In this document: positions 42,771-53,916 of the stretch, one piece after another
How the letters are laid out: each line of letters opens with the position of its first letter
Position numbering within the stretch: the first letter of the stretch is position 1
DNA from: Gallibacterium anatis DSM 16844 = F 149
GTDB lineage: Bacteria; Pseudomonadota; Gammaproteobacteria; Enterobacterales; Pasteurellaceae
NCBI RefSeq assembly: GCF_000379785.1
Contig: NZ_KB903667.1
Location: forward strand, 38,477 to 102,476
Reading direction: 5' to 3'
Length of the DNA stretch: 64,000 nucleotides
The notes under the pieces: generated by a model
The model's input: the letters and a program-made list of their open reading frames with translations, nothing else
Databases searched by the model: none
What the model was told of the DNA's origin: nothing
Position numbers and translations under genes: made by a program

Positions 42771-44144
42771 TTATTTAATTAACTGTTTCGCCTCTTCAAT
42801 CGCTTCTGCAACACGTTGCGGTGATACGCCGCCTTTGGCGCAACGTTTATTTAAACAGGATTCCAAAGAGAGAATCGCATACACATCTTCGCTGATGACA
42901 TCGCTGAAACGTCTAAATTCATCGACACGTAACTCTTCCAACGCTTTGGATTTGCTAATCGCATAAACCACTGCTTCACCGACAATATGATGAGAATCAC
43001 GGAAAGGAACACCCTTCGCAACTAAATAATCGGCAAGTTCGGTGGCATTTGAGTAGCCTTTCAAGGCGGCGTTACGTGTTTTTTCTTGATGTACTTTGAT
43101 GTCTTCAAGCACTAATGCCGCCATATCAAGGCAAGCGTGCCAAGTGTCAAGTGCATCAAAAATGCCCTCTTTATCTTCCTGCATATCTTTGTTGTAGGCG
43201 AGCGGTAAACCTTTGACCGTTACCAACATTCCGTTTAATGCGCCGATAACACGTCCGGCTTTACCACGAATTAATTCGCAAGCATCCGGATTTTTCTTTT
43301 GTGGCATTAATGAAGAACCGGAGGTGACGCGATCGGATAATTCAAGGAAATTGGCTTCACCGCTGTTAAAGATAATTAAATCTTCGGCATAACGGGAAAG
43401 ATGCACCATACTTAACGAGGCGGTTGCCAACAGTTCAATGATGTGATCACGATCGGAAACGCTGTCTAAGCTGTTGCGAGTGGCACGTTGAAAACCGAGA
43501 TCTTTCGCCAACTGCTCACGATCGACTGCATAAGCTGTTCCTGCCAAAGCACCCGAACCTAACGGGCAGGTGTCCAAACGGCGATAAGCATCGGCAAGGC
43601 GAGAAAAATCACGTTCCAACATTTCAAAATATGCCATACACCAGTGGGCAAAAGTGATTGGTTGAGCGCGTTGTAAATGCGTGTAGCCCGGCATTACCGT
43701 ATTTTGGTTATTTTCCGCAGTAACAATAAGTTGGCTTTGTAAATGGCGAATAGATTGTTGCAAAGAGGTGATTTCCTGTTTGCACCATAATTTAATATCC
43801 AACGCCACCTGATCGTTACGACTACGACCGGTGTGCAATTTTTTACCGAGATCGCCCACTTTTTCAATCAGCTTACTTTCCACCCAACTATGAATATCTT
43901 CCGCATCATCCTGCAGAATCATTTCCGGGTTATTTGCCACCGCCTCTTTCAGTTCAATCAGTGCCGCTTCAACCTGTTTCTGTTCCGCTGCGCTGAAAAC
44001 ATTCACGCTGACCAGTGCTTTCGACCAGCCGATAGAACCTTCGATATCCTGTTGTGCCAACCGATAATCGAAACGTAATGAATCATTAAAATTTTTAAAA
44101 CGTTGATCCGCCGCTTGTGTAAAACGACCGCCCCAAAGTGCCAT
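42771..44144 (-). CDS. argH: Argininosuccinate lyase
   Basis: ArgH performs the last arginine-biosynthesis step, cleaving argininosuccinate to arginine and fumarate. The 457-residue protein carries the fumarase/lyase superfamily signature [12 protein letters not shown] near residue 280 and the MALWGGRF opening typical of bacterial ArgH. It is the last gene of argCBH, with an 81-bp gap after argB that contains no recognisable gene. Confidence 0.98.
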   Translation of the reverse strand: MALWGGRFTQAADQRFKNFNDSLRFDYRLAQQDIEGSIGWSKALVSVNVFSAAEQKQVEAALIELKEAVANNPEMILQDDAEDIHSWVESKLIEKVGDLGKKLHTGRSRNDQVALDIKLWCKQEITSLQQSIRHLQSQLIVTAENNQNTVMPGYTHLQRAQPITFAHWCMAYFEMLERDFSRLADAYRRLDTCPLGSGALAGTAYAVDREQLAKDLGFQRATRNSLDSVSDRDHIIELLATASLSMVHLSRYAEDLIIFNSGEANFLELSDRVTSGSSLMPQKKNPDACELIRGKAGRVIGALNGMLVTVKGLPLAYNKDMQEDKEGIFDALDTWHACLDMAALVLEDIKVHQEKTRNAALKGYSNATELADYLVAKGVPFRDSHHIVGEAVVYAISKSKALEELRVDEFRRFSDVISEDVYAILSLESCLNKRCAKGGVSPQRVAEAIEEAKQLIK

Positions 44145-44225
44145 AATTTATTCCTCAAAAAACGAAACCGCCAAAGCCGGCGGCATTCTTTATCATTAAG
44201 ATCATTAAGTTTTTGTTGCACCGAA

Positions 44226-44999
44226 TTAAGGTGCAATTCTTGTGCCAATACGTTGTCCGGAAAATAAATCTGCTAATTTTTCCGTTTTTTTCCAGTTTGC
44301 AATTTCAACGGCTTGATTTAATGCTTGTGCTGCGGTCAGAGCCGCTTTCACTTTGACAATCATACCATCTGTAATCACTTGTTCTGCAATTAATTTTTCG
44401 ATTTGAGCCGTATTCAGTTCGGCAATCAGATTTTTTTGTTGATCAAGCACGCCGTCAACATCCGATAACATCACCAATTCCGCTTGTAGCAAGGTCGCAA
44501 TCGCAGTGGCTGCCTGATCGGCATTAACATTCATTAGCCGACCATCATCATCAATTGCAATGGAGCTGATAATCGGCAGAAAATCCGCATTCAAAAGCGC
44601 ATTCAATAATGCAACCTGTTTTGGCTGAACGGTGGCAACGTGCCCTAATTCCGCATCAAGCTGTGTTGCGGTGGTTAAATTGCCATCACCCAAACTTAAC
44701 CCGACCACATTTAAACCGGCAGTTTTTGCCATTGCGACCAATTTTTTATTGGCAATTCCCGCCAATGCTCCGGTAATAATATCAATTTGATCCGCCGGCG
44801 TAACGCGTAAGCCCTGTTTTTTCTGTACCGGCAGATTTAAACGTTGCATCAGTTCGTCAACAATACAACCGCCACCGTGGACGATCACAATTTGTCGCTG
44901 TTGTGTGCGTTTAAATTGTGCCAAAGTTGAGATCAGATTTTGCATCGCTTGCGGTGTGTCCAACAAAGCACCGCCGACTTTAATCACTAATGGTTTCAT
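44226..44999 (-). CDS. argB: Acetylglutamate kinase
   Basis: ArgB phosphorylates N-acetylglutamate in the second step of arginine synthesis. The 257-residue length is that of the short, enterobacterial-type, arginine-insensitive enzyme. The amino-acid kinase motifs VIKVGGALLD at the start and IVHGGGCIVDELMQRL near residue 38 are clear, with SDVDGVLD near 176. It begins 4 bp after the argC stop, indicating coupling. Confidence 0.97.
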   Translation of the reverse strand: MKPLVIKVGGALLDTPQAMQNLISTLAQFKRTQQRQIVIVHGGGCIVDELMQRLNLPVQKKQGLRVTPADQIDIITGALAGIANKKLVAMAKTAGLNVVGLSLGDGNLTTATQLDAELGHVATVQPKQVALLNALLNADFLPIISSIAIDDDGRLMNVNADQAATAIATLLQAELVMLSDVDGVLDQQKNLIAELNTAQIEKLIAEQVITDGMIVKVKAALTAAQALNQAVEIANWKKTEKLADLFSGQRIGTRIAP

Positions 45000-45003
45000 T
45001 GTC

Positions 45004-46011
45004 TTAAATCAATCCTAATGTTGGTTCAAAGCCGAAACGGATATTAGCACATTGAACCGCTTGTGCCGCTGCACCTTTCAATAGATTATCTTCCGCGCCG
45101 ACAATAATAATATGTTGATCTTTAATCGCAAAAGCGATATCGCAATAAGGTGTGAATTCCACCGCTTTAATGCTTGGAAAACCTTTGTCATAAAGACGCA
45201 CTAACGGTTTATCGTGATAAGCCTGTTCAAATGCAAATTTCACTTGTTGTGTATCGACATTTGCTTTTAATTTTGCCGTAATTGTCGCCAAAATACCACG
45301 TTTAAAGTTGCCCAAATGTGGGGTGAAAATCACTTCTCTGCCTAAATGAGTGGCGATTTCCGGTTGATGACGATGGGTAAATACGCCGTAAGGATTGAGG
45401 CTGACTTCGCAAAAACTGGAGGTGAGGCTGGCTTTGCGACCGGCACCGCTGACACCGCTGACCGCATTGATGATGGGTAATTGTTGTTCATCTAACAAGT
45501 CATTTTCAATTAACGGTTTAAGGCAAAGTTGTGAAACGGTCGGATAACAACCGGCAACGGCAACCAAATCGGTCTGTTTAATCTGCTGTTCATTCCATTC
45601 CGCCAAACCGTAAACCGCCTTTTCCAATAATTGTGGATATTGGTGTTCAAAGCCGTAAAATTTTTGGTAGAACTCGGCATTATTCACGCGGTAAGCACCG
45701 GATAAATCGAACACTTTGCAATCACCGGCTAAAAAGATGGGTGCGAGGCGGTGGCTTACTTCGTGAGCAGTGGCAAGAAAAACACAATCTGCATATTTAG
45801 CCAATTCGGTTAAATCTTGCGGTAATGGTTGTAAAGGTAAATCAACAACGCTTTTTAGTTGTGGATAAATCTCGGAAATAGGTTTATCTTTATCCAGACT
45901 GTTTTCAGAAACATAGAGTCCACAAAGTTCAAATTGTGGATGTTTGGTAATAATGTTAGCGAGTTCGGCACCTGTATAACCGCTCGCTCCGATGATGAGT
46001 GTTTTAAGCAT
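45004..46011 (-). CDS. argC: N-acetyl-gamma-glutamyl-phosphate reductase
   Basis: ArgC reduces N-acetylglutamyl phosphate with NADPH. The 335-residue protein has the NAD(P)-binding [14 protein letters not shown] motif at its start and the catalytic cysteine in VAGCYPT near residue 154. It is first in argCBH and divergent from argE, with operators in the shared 78-bp gap. A perfect ACAAGCGGT uptake-like 9-mer (minus strand, 45056-45064) lies near its 3' end. Confidence 0.97.
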   Translation of the reverse strand: MLKTLIIGASGYTGAELANIITKHPQFELCGLYVSENSLDKDKPISEIYPQLKSVVDLPLQPLPQDLTELAKYADCVFLATAHEVSHRLAPIFLAGDCKVFDLSGAYRVNNAEFYQKFYGFEHQYPQLLEKAVYGLAEWNEQQIKQTDLVAVAGCYPTVSQLCLKPLIENDLLDEQQLPIINAVSGVSGAGRKASLTSSFCEVSLNPYGVFTHRHQPEIATHLGREVIFTPHLGNFKRGILATITAKLKANVDTQQVKFAFEQAYHDKPLVRLYDKGFPSIKAVEFTPYCDIAFAIKDQHIIIVGAEDNLLKGAAAQAVQCANIRFGFEPTLGLI

Positions 46012-46023
46012 AATAAATAAAAT

Positions 46024-46062
46024 AGTGATTAATTATGCTAATATTTTGCATAATTATTTTAT
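46024..46062. promoter_or_regulatory. Tandem ARG boxes in the argC-argE divergent control region
   Basis: Two AT-rich imperfect 18-bp palindromes, at 46024-46041 (core TGATTAATTATGCT) and 46045-46062 (core TGCATAATTATTTT), are separated by 3 bp, the standard ArgR hexamer spacing. Their location between divergent argC and argE matches the bipolar argECBH operator of E. coli. Matches to the TGAATaaaaATTCA consensus are imperfect. Confidence 0.55.
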
Positions 46063-46089
46063 TTGAATCAATGTTTATTTGAGGTAAAT

Positions 46090-47238
46090 ATGGCAAATCT
46101 TCCCGATTTTCTTTCGTTATATTCACAACTTATTGAAATTCCGACAATTAGCAGCACAGATAATCCAAAACTCGATCACAGTAATCAACCGTTAATTGAG
46201 AAGTTAGCAAATTGGTTGCACGACCTCGGTTTTAAGGTCGATATTTTGCCGATTGCCGGCTCAAATCATAAATTCAATTTATTGGCGACCTACGGCGAAG
46301 GTGCCGGCGGATTGTTGCTGGCAGGGCATAGTGATACGGTGCCGTTTGATGCCGGTCGTTGGCAGTTTGATCCCTTTAAATTAACTGAAAAAGAGGGACG
46401 TTTTTATGGATTAGGTTCAGCCGATATGAAAGGCTTTTTTGCTTTTATTGTCGATACGTTGCGAGATATGGATTTAAGCAAATTACAGAAGCCGTTGCGG
46501 ATTTTGGCAACTGCGGATGAAGAAACCACGATGTTGGGGGCAAGAACGTTCGCACAGCACGCGGAGATTCGTCCGGATTGTGCCATTATCGGTGAGCCGA
46601 CTTCGTTGCAGCCGGTGCGTGCGCATAAGGGGCATTTCGGCGACGGGGTAACTGTGATTGGACGTTCCGGACACTCCAGCGATCCGGAAAAAGGCGTGAA
46701 TGCGATTGAAATTATGCATCAAGCAACGGCACATTTAATTGAGTTGCGCAATGAGTTGAAAATGAAATTTCATAATGATTTTTTTGCGGTGCCGTATCCA
46801 ACAATGAATTTCGGTTCTATTCACGGCGGTGATGCCGTTAATCGTATTTGTGGTTGTTGTGAATTACAATTTGATATTCGACCATTGCCGAATATGGGCT
46901 TGGAATCATTGGATGAAATGGTGCAAGAGAAATTACAACCGTTGATTGAACAATACGGCGATATGATTCAGATTAAACACTTGCACGACGGCATTCCGGG
47001 TTATGAATGCTCGCATAAAGCAGAAATTGTGGCAGTGGTGGAAAAATTGTTGGGTAAGCCTTGTGTGTCTGCCAACTATTGCACCGAAGCACCGTTTATT
47101 CAACAGCTTTGTCCAACGTTGGTGTTGGGGCCGGGTTCAATCGAACAGGCACATCAGCCGGATGAATTTTTATCAGCGGAATATATTCAACCGACCAAAG
47201 CATTATTAGAAAAATTGATCAGACATTTTTGCGCCTAA
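46090..47238 (+). CDS. argE: Acetylornithine deacetylase
   Basis: ArgE hydrolyses N-acetylornithine to ornithine. The M20-family metal ligands and catalytic residues appear in [33 protein letters not shown] and [11 protein letters not shown] start it at ATG 46090, which has GAGG at 46081-46084, giving 382 residues (E. coli ArgE 383); an upstream in-frame TTG at 46063 would overlap the ARG boxes and lacks an RBS. It is divergent from argCBH. Confidence 0.97.
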   Translation: MANLPDFLSLYSQLIEIPTISSTDNPKLDHSNQPLIEKLANWLHDLGFKVDILPIAGSNHKFNLLATYGEGAGGLLLAGHSDTVPFDAGRWQFDPFKLTEKEGRFYGLGSADMKGFFAFIVDTLRDMDLSKLQKPLRILATADEETTMLGARTFAQHAEIRPDCAIIGEPTSLQPVRAHKGHFGDGVTVIGRSGHSSDPEKGVNAIEIMHQATAHLIELRNELKMKFHNDFFAVPYPTMNFGSIHGGDAVNRICGCCELQFDIRPLPNMGLESLDEMVQEKLQPLIEQYGDMIQIKHLHDGIPGYECSHKAEIVAVVEKLLGKPCVSANYCTEAPFIQQLCPTLVLGPGSIEQAHQPDEFLSAEYIQPTKALLEKLIRHFCA

Positions 47239-47255
47239 GCCATTTTTGATCATAG

Positions 47256-48409
<1,154 letters not shown>

Positions 48410-48412
48410 TCC

Positions 48413-48442
48413 TCGACAATTTGTTGCAATTAGGGCTATAAT
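48413..48442 (+). promoter_or_regulatory. Promoter for ppa
   Basis: TCGACA (48413-48418, five of six consensus) and a perfect TATAAT (48437-48442) are 18 bp apart, about 80 bp before ppa. Confidence 0.65.
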
Positions 48443-48521
48443 CGCAACGTTTTTATAGGGCAATGCCTTATAAAATGCCCTATATACTGAATGATTAACT
48501 TTTCTTAGAAGGAATAAAGAA

Positions 48522-49049
48522 ATGGGTTTAAAAAATGTACCTGCCGGCAAAGCGTTACCGGATGATATTTATGTTGTGATTGAAATTCCTGCGAATTCAG
48601 ATCCGATTAAATACGAAGTTGACAAAGAAACCGGCACATTATTTGTTGACCGTTTTATGGCAACTGCAATGTTCTATCCGGCAAACTATGGTTATATCAA
48701 CAACACCCTCTCTTTAGATGGCGACCCTGTTGATGTTTTAGTACCAACGCCATATCCGTTACAACCGGGTTCAGTCATTCGTTGCCGTCCGGTCGGTGTG
48801 TTAAAAATGACTGACGAATCAGGTCAAGATGCAAAAGTGATTGCCGTACCACACAGCAAATTAACGAAAGAATATGATCACATCAAAGATGTGAACGATA
48901 TTCCGGCATTATTGAAAGCACAAATCCAACACTTCTTTGAAAGCTACAAAGCCTTAGAAGCCGGAAAATGGGTGAAAGTAGACGGCTGGGCTGATGCCGC
49001 AGCAGCGCGTGAAGAAATTTTAGCTTCGTTTGAACGTGCTAAAAAATAA
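48522..49049 (+). CDS. ppa: Inorganic pyrophosphatase
   Basis: This 175-residue family I soluble pyrophosphatase hydrolyses PPi to drive biosynthesis. E. coli Ppa is 176 residues. Active-site segments [17 protein letters not shown] and [10 protein letters not shown] with the metal-binding aspartates are near residues 43-72. A GAAGGAA RBS precedes it. It is a single-gene unit with its own promoter and a terminator. Confidence 0.98.
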   Translation: MGLKNVPAGKALPDDIYVVIEIPANSDPIKYEVDKETGTLFVDRFMATAMFYPANYGYINNTLSLDGDPVDVLVPTPYPLQPGSVIRCRPVGVLKMTDESGQDAKVIAVPHSKLTKEYDHIKDVNDIPALLKAQIQHFFESYKALEAGKWVKVDGWADAAAAREEILASFERAKK

Positions 49050-49069
49050 TCTTGTCATTTAATGCAATT

Positions 49070-49107
49070 AAGCCGTTATTCTTTTCAGAAATAACGGCTT
49101 TTTTTAT
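49070..49107 (+). terminator. Rho-independent terminator of ppa
   Basis: AAGCCGTTATT (49070-49080) pairs with AATAACGGCTT (49090-49100) around a 9-nt loop and is followed by a T run. It may also act on the convergent gene at 49119. Confidence 0.9.
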
Positions 49108-49118
49108 CTGCATTGCAC

Positions 49119-49481
49119 TTAATTATTATTTTTCCACGCTTCGTGTGCATCAAGAACACGTGCGGAATAAACCATTGCTGCACCGGTATTCATTGCGATC
49201 GCCACGCTTAATGCCGCTGCAATCTCTTCTTGTGTGCAACCGGCTTTAATCGCGGCATCGGTGTGCACATCAATACAACCATCGCAACGAGTGGTTACCG
49301 CACAAGCAAGCGAAATCAACTCTTTGGTTTTCAAATCCAACACGTCATCGCCGGCTTTACTGAGCAGTTGATAAGCCTGCATTGTATTCGGTTGTAATTT
49401 GCCTAATAAGCCTAAACGATTCATTAATTGAGTGCGTAATTTTTTCCAATCTAACATAAGATGCTCCTTAAAATTCTTCAT
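49119..49481 (-). CDS. Carboxymuconolactone decarboxylase (AhpD-like) family protein
   Basis: This 120-residue protein has the AhpD-type redox motif CDGCIDVH (Cys-x2-Cys-x3-His) near residue 61 and the following AAIKAGCTQEEIAAALSVA helix of the CMD family. Proteins of this type are small peroxidase-linked or thiol-redox enzymes, often of unknown substrate. It is divergent from an AraC regulator 71 bp away, which probably controls it. A decarboxylase role is unlikely given the CxxC motif. Confidence 0.88.
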   Translation of the reverse strand: MKNFKEHLMLDWKKLRTQLMNRLGLLGKLQPNTMQAYQLLSKAGDDVLDLKTKELISLACAVTTRCDGCIDVHTDAAIKAGCTQEEIAAALSVAIAMNTGAAMVYSARVLDAHEAWKNNN

Positions 49482-49552
49482 ATTGTTGTCTGATGGGTGC
49501 TATTTTGCACGATGTTGATTAGACGATAAAGCTGCTAAAATAGCAAAAAACT

Positions 49553-50476
49553 ATGTTTTCGTCTTATTTTGTGAATATGGACAGTATTGATAAATTTTTG
49601 GAACTTTTAGATTTAAAAACAGAAATTGATGTTTTTTGTAGCTTTCGTTCGCCCTATTTAATGCAAGCACCGCAAGCGGAAAAAGGGAAAGCCTGTTTTC
49701 ATTTGCTGTTGAGCGGTCATTGTCAAATGCGATCGGATAAAAGCGTGCACCGTTTGCAAGCCGGTGATTTCTGTTTATGGACGCAAGGCAGTATGCACCA
49801 AATTGGCGATGCGGCGGAATATTCTTCCGTGCAGGTAGAGCAACAAAACGGCATTTTGTATCGGCATAATTGCCAACAAGATCCTTCGTTGCAGATGATT
49901 TGTGGGCATTACCGAGCAGGGAATCAAGCTGCTGCCGGTTTGTTATCATTGTTGCCGGAACCGTTGATTGTTTCGTTGAAACAGATTCCGCAGTTGAATG
50001 CGTTGTCCAGCTTAATTTATCAGGAGGCGTTAGCGCGTCATTTGGGCAGTGCCACCGTAATCAAATCAATGTGTGAAATTTTGTTGCTGTTTGCGTTGCG
50101 TCATCTCTCTTCATTGTCGGAACAGCAGAGTTTAATTCGGCTGTTTTCAGACTCGGCCTTGAGCAAGGCAATTACGCCGATTTTTCACAATTTGGCGGAT
50201 AATTACACCATTGAGCAGTTAGCACAAAAGGCTTATATGTCGCGCGCCACTTTTGCGCGTCGTTTTCAACAGTTAAGCGGAATGGGTGTGCAAGCCTTTG
50301 TTCGTTTGCTGAGAATGTCGATGGCAGCGAAGTTGTTACGGCAGACAAATTTGTCATCAAGCCAAATTATGGCGCAGATCGGTTATCAATCGGAGGCGGC
50401 ATTTTTTGATGCTTTTAAAGCACAATTCGGTACAACACCGGCGCGTTATCGCAAAAATTTACTGACAAATGGGTGA
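49553..50476 (+). CDS. AraC-family transcriptional regulator with cupin domain
   Basis: The 307-residue protein has an N-terminal cupin sensor (about 25-190) of the kind found in AraC regulators that respond to reactive compounds (Cupin_6/RclR-like). The C-terminal AraC DNA-binding domain has its two helix-turn-helix units near IEQLAQKAYMSRATFARRF and SSSQIMAQIGYQSEAAFFDA. The start is uncertain: ATG 49553 or in-frame ATG 49577, neither with a clear RBS. Divergence from the CMD-family gene suggests local control of a stress response. Confidence 0.88.
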   Translation: MFSSYFVNMDSIDKFLELLDLKTEIDVFCSFRSPYLMQAPQAEKGKACFHLLLSGHCQMRSDKSVHRLQAGDFCLWTQGSMHQIGDAAEYSSVQVEQQNGILYRHNCQQDPSLQMICGHYRAGNQAAAGLLSLLPEPLIVSLKQIPQLNALSSLIYQEALARHLGSATVIKSMCEILLLFALRHLSSLSEQQSLIRLFSDSALSKAITPIFHNLADNYTIEQLAQKAYMSRATFARRFQQLSGMGVQAFVRLLRMSMAAKLLRQTNLSSSQIMAQIGYQSEAAFFDAFKAQFGTTPARYRKNLLTNG

Positions 50477-50557
50477 AATGTTAAAAAATTGCTATTGATC
50501 TTTAATAGAAAAAAAGAAATGATAGTGAGCATTTTACCGAGAGAACAGGGGAAAAAG

Positions 50558-51334
50558 ATGATGTTATCAACCATTTCTAAACGTATTTTAAGCAGCTGTT
50601 TTATCTTATTTTTAGTGGCAAGTTGTGCCGATACCCGCACAATGAATCAGAGTGCGGCGAACCAATATCGTCAAGCGATTACTGCGGAAAAGCAGAAAGG
50701 TAATGTTGATACTACCTCAACAACGGCAAAACGTGTGCATCGAGTGTTTAATCGAATGGTGCCTTATGCGCGTCAATATAATAAAACCGGTGTGCCGTTT
50801 GCGTGGGAAGTGTCGGTAATTAAATCAAATGAAGTGAATGCGTGGGCAATGCCGGGCGGTAAAATGGTGGTTTATACCGGTTTAGTCAATAAATTAGGTT
50901 TAAGCGATGAAGAGATCGCGGTGGTGATGGGACACGAAATGGCGCACGCATTGTTGGAGCACGGTAAAAGCCAAGCAAATCGTCAGACCGCTGTCGGTGT
51001 GGTGGCAGCGATTGTTTCCGTTTCGTTGGCATCTCAAGGAATGGATAGCGGTTTGTCGCAGGATGTGGTCGGCACTGTTGCCGATTTGGGAGTAATGAAA
51101 CCTTTCTCTCGCAGTGCAGAAAGCGAAGCGGATGAGATTGGTTTAATGTTGAGTGCGCAAGCCGGTTATAATCCGCAAGTTGCTCCCGGTTTATGGGATA
51201 AAATGCAGCGATTGGGCGGTGGCGGTAATGTGCCAACTATTTTTTCTACTCACCCGAGCGATCAGTCGCGTAAAGCACATTTAGAAAAATTAATGCCGAA
51301 AGCAATGGAGTTATATCAGGCATCAAAAAAATAA
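50558..51334 (+). CDS. M48-family metalloprotease lipoprotein (LoiP-like)
   Basis: This 258-residue protein begins with a lipoprotein signal (ILSSCFILFLVASC), predicting lipidation at the lipobox Cys. The zinc site is HEMAH with His126 inside VVMGHEMAHALLEHGK, and the third ligand Glu lies in AESEADEIGL. Length and architecture resemble E. coli LoiP (YggG), an outer-membrane M48 protease cleaving misfolded envelope proteins. I chose ATG 50558 because AGGGG at 50547-50551 precedes it; the frame is open further upstream to 50489 but that would bury the signal peptide. Confidence 0.87.
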   Translation: MMLSTISKRILSSCFILFLVASCADTRTMNQSAANQYRQAITAEKQKGNVDTTSTTAKRVHRVFNRMVPYARQYNKTGVPFAWEVSVIKSNEVNAWAMPGGKMVVYTGLVNKLGLSDEEIAVVMGHEMAHALLEHGKSQANRQTAVGVVAAIVSVSLASQGMDSGLSQDVVGTVADLGVMKPFSRSAESEADEIGLMLSAQAGYNPQVAPGLWDKMQRLGGGGNVPTIFSTHPSDQSRKAHLEKLMPKAMELYQASKK

Positions 51335-51355
51335 TCTCATATTGAGGAAATTTCT

Positions 51356-52258
51356 ATGCAAAAACAAAAGCTTGCAATTCCCGGCATCTTGATTGGATGT
51401 ATTGTTTTCGGTTTGGGCAGTTTGATTGTTGCTCACGTTCCGGTGGGCGCTTATGCCATTGCGTTTTGGCGGTTATTGATTGCGGCAATCATCTTTTTTA
51501 TTTTAGCAAAACTTTTCAAACAACCGTTCCCGAAGTCAAAACAGACAATTCGTTATGGTTTACTGGCAGGTGTATTTTTAGCTTTTGATTTGGGATTGTG
51601 GCACGAAAGTGTGTATGCGGTCGGGCCGGGAATTTCCACCTTATTGAACAGTTTGCAGATTTTTTTTCTTGCCGCTATTGGCTTTTTCTATTTCAAAGAG
51701 AAACAGTCCGCAGTGCAGTTGTTCAGTTTAGTGTTGGCGGTTATCGGTGTTTATTTGATTACCGGCAGCGAATTTCAGCACAATGATAATGCTTTGTGGG
51801 GCTTTGTCAGTGGCGTTGCCTCCAGTTTGTTGTTGGCGTTATCGATGGTTTATATTCGTAAAACGCACGAAGCCGAGCCTTGTGCCATTTTCCCTTTAAT
51901 GTTGTTGGTCAGTGTCGGCGGTATTTTGGCTTTAATTATCCCTTCGTTGCTGTTTAATTTTGACAATCTTTATCCGACAACCGCCTTGGATTGGTTTTGG
52001 GTTTTTGTGTACGGCGCGGTGATGCAATGTTTTGCGTGGGGAATGATCGCCTATTCAGTGCCGTTGTTATCATTGGCGGTAACCGGTTTGTTGCTGCTTT
52101 CTGAACCGATTGCCGCACTGGTGATTGATTATTCCGTGCTGGATAAACCAATCAATCTGATTCAATGGGGTGGCGCAGCAATTACGATGTTCGCCATTTA
52201 TCTCGGTTCGGTTTCCTCACAACCAAAAAAATCGAAAATTCGTTCGTTAAAAAAATAA
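51356..52258 (+). CDS. EamA/DMT-superfamily transporter
   Basis: The 300-residue protein has about ten hydrophobic segments in two homologous EamA halves (about 5-140 and 150-285). Landmarks are IAFWRLLIAAIIFF in the first half and AVTGLLLLSEPIAALVIDY in the second, typical of drug/metabolite exporters. The substrate cannot be told from sequence. It starts 21 bp after the M48 protease with a GAGGAAA RBS and may be cotranscribed. Confidence 0.87.
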   Translation: MQKQKLAIPGILIGCIVFGLGSLIVAHVPVGAYAIAFWRLLIAAIIFFILAKLFKQPFPKSKQTIRYGLLAGVFLAFDLGLWHESVYAVGPGISTLLNSLQIFFLAAIGFFYFKEKQSAVQLFSLVLAVIGVYLITGSEFQHNDNALWGFVSGVASSLLLALSMVYIRKTHEAEPCAIFPLMLLVSVGGILALIIPSLLFNFDNLYPTTALDWFWVFVYGAVMQCFAWGMIAYSVPLLSLAVTGLLLLSEPIAALVIDYSVLDKPINLIQWGGAAITMFAIYLGSVSSQPKKSKIRSLKK

Positions 52259-52262
52259 AATT

Positions 52263-52292
52263 AAGGGATTGAAGTTTACTTCAATCCCTTTA
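52263..52292. terminator. Bidirectional terminator
   Basis: AAGGGATTGAAGT (52263-52275) pairs perfectly with ACTTCAATCCCTT (52278-52290) around TT, between the convergent EamA transporter and sugar dehydrogenase genes. Confidence 0.88.
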
Positions 52293-52311
52293 GTTTGACA
52301 TTGTTTCAGTA

Positions 52312-53700
52312 TTATTGACCAATATATTCAAACACAATAATTGATCCCGGGTTTGCCATTTTTGATGTTGGCGTGTCATCTAATTGACGACCGTTACCCA
52401 TATTGTCTGTTACCACATAGATTTTGCGAGTATCAGGGCTCACTAACGCATTGCGATAACGGTTTGCACTGGTGAAATATTTTCCTGTGTCCCCTTGCAC
52501 GTTGCTTGCATCTTCATTCATTTTTACTTGATAAATCGAACCGCTCTTATAGGTTGCTAATAATAATGAATTACGGAACTCAGGAATCACGCCGTCTTTC
52601 GGATAATATACCGCATTACCCGGGGCAATGGTTGGCCAGCAAATGTAAGCCAATTTACCACAAGTAGCGTTGGTGTAATTGTAGTCATTGTTCACGGTGA
52701 AGAAGGTTTTCACAGGATCAACCACTGGCTCTTTATAATCTGTTTCTTTCTGAGTCGGCACGCCTTCAGGGATCACATTTGGATCAAATTTCACATTCGG
52801 GCAGTTTTTCGCTGCAGAATAATTTGCATAAACATAAGCTAAATCATCTTTAAAGCCTGCAACGTGTGGCCAGCCGTAGTTTCCACCTGCTTCAAGTTTG
52901 TTCAATTCATCATCACTTGATGGGCCTTGTTCTGTGCTATAAAGGTGATTCCCCACCCACACTAAACCTTGTGGATTGCGGTGTCCATAAGTATAAATGT
53001 GGCTTTTCACGCCTTTAATCACAGGGTTATCATCAGGGATTGAACCGTCTTTGTTGATACGCAAGGTTTTGCCGTTATAAGCACTGTGATCGTGATTTTT
53101 CACTTGCTCAGCCGTTGGCAATTTTTGTGAAGTGATTTCATCACAAACGTGTTTACCTTGGTTATAACCTAAATCACCTGTGGTGTAATAAAGTTTGCCA
53201 TCTGGGCCGAATTTAATGCGTCCTGCATTGTGATCCACGCCTGCGATAATGTGGTCAATCACAATTTGCTCATCGCCTAATTTATTGGCTTTCGCATCAT
53301 AGGTTAAACGTACAATACGGGCGAATTTTTTCTCGCCATCATTGTAAGTATAAGCTGCATAAGCATAAGGTTCGCCCGCATCAAAATTTGGATCTAAGGC
53401 TAACCCTAACACGCCTTGATGTGGGAATTTCTCATAAGCATTCGCAAAATGATACAACACGGTTTTCTCACCGGTTTTTGGATCAATGCTGACGATATTT
53501 CTGCCTGCACGTTCTGTTAGCCAAAGTTGCTCTTTCGGCCCCCAGATCATCTCCCAACCGCCATCAACATTGTTAGTTAAAACCGTTGCTTCAAAACGTG
53601 AACCAAAATCCACCTTGCCATCTTTGCTGACCACATCAATGGCACTGGCACTTGTTGCTGCAAAAGCAAATAATGCGCCTGCAAAAGCTAATTTTTTCAT
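52312..53700 (-). CDS. Soluble PQQ-dependent glucose/sorbosone dehydrogenase family protein
   Basis: This 462-residue protein has a Sec signal peptide (KKLAFAGALFAFAATSASA) and the six-bladed propeller motifs of soluble quinoprotein glucose dehydrogenase (GdhB type): GGWEMIWGP, HQGVLGLALDPNF, DHNAGRIKFGPDGKLYYT, GHRNPQGLVW and TEQGPSSDDELN, then GGNYGWPHVAGFKDD. The catalytic-type His and Arg of these motifs are kept, so it should oxidise aldoses in the periplasm if PQQ is available. No PQQ-synthesis gene is in the window. It stands alone with terminators on both sides. Confidence 0.88.
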   Translation of the reverse strand: MKKLAFAGALFAFAATSASAIDVVSKDGKVDFGSRFEATVLTNNVDGGWEMIWGPKEQLWLTERAGRNIVSIDPKTGEKTVLYHFANAYEKFPHQGVLGLALDPNFDAGEPYAYAAYTYNDGEKKFARIVRLTYDAKANKLGDEQIVIDHIIAGVDHNAGRIKFGPDGKLYYTTGDLGYNQGKHVCDEITSQKLPTAEQVKNHDHSAYNGKTLRINKDGSIPDDNPVIKGVKSHIYTYGHRNPQGLVWVGNHLYSTEQGPSSDDELNKLEAGGNYGWPHVAGFKDDLAYVYANYSAAKNCPNVKFDPNVIPEGVPTQKETDYKEPVVDPVKTFFTVNNDYNYTNATCGKLAYICWPTIAPGNAVYYPKDGVIPEFRNSLLLATYKSGSIYQVKMNEDASNVQGDTGKYFTSANRYRNALVSPDTRKIYVVTDNMGNGRQLDDTPTSKMANPGSIIVFEYIGQ

Positions 53701-53860
53701 TATTTTCTCCTAAGATTAAAAAATCGCGCGGATTATATAGAGCAGAGATATTTATGACAATAAAGTATTTTGAAAGATATTCTTTCCTAATAAGAAAGAA
53801 TAATATGCGTTTTGCTTTAAATATTCATATTCTGGAACAAACTCAAATTGTCGGGGATAG

Positions 53861-53907
53861 AAAAACACTATCCCTATTTATGGAAATTAGAAGAATAGTG
53901 TTTTTTC
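53861..53907 (-). terminator. Possible terminator after the thioredoxin-like gene
   Basis: On the minus strand AAAACACTAT and ATAGTGTTTT form a stem with a loop of about 20 nt and an A/T-rich tail, just after the stop at 53917. The rest of 53701-53916 shows no gene. Confidence 0.4.
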
Positions 53908-53916
53908 CTTTTGTTT

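Noticed and set aside
46063..46089. TTG 46063 as argE start
   Set aside because: It overlaps the operator region, lacks an RBS and makes the protein longer than the family norm.
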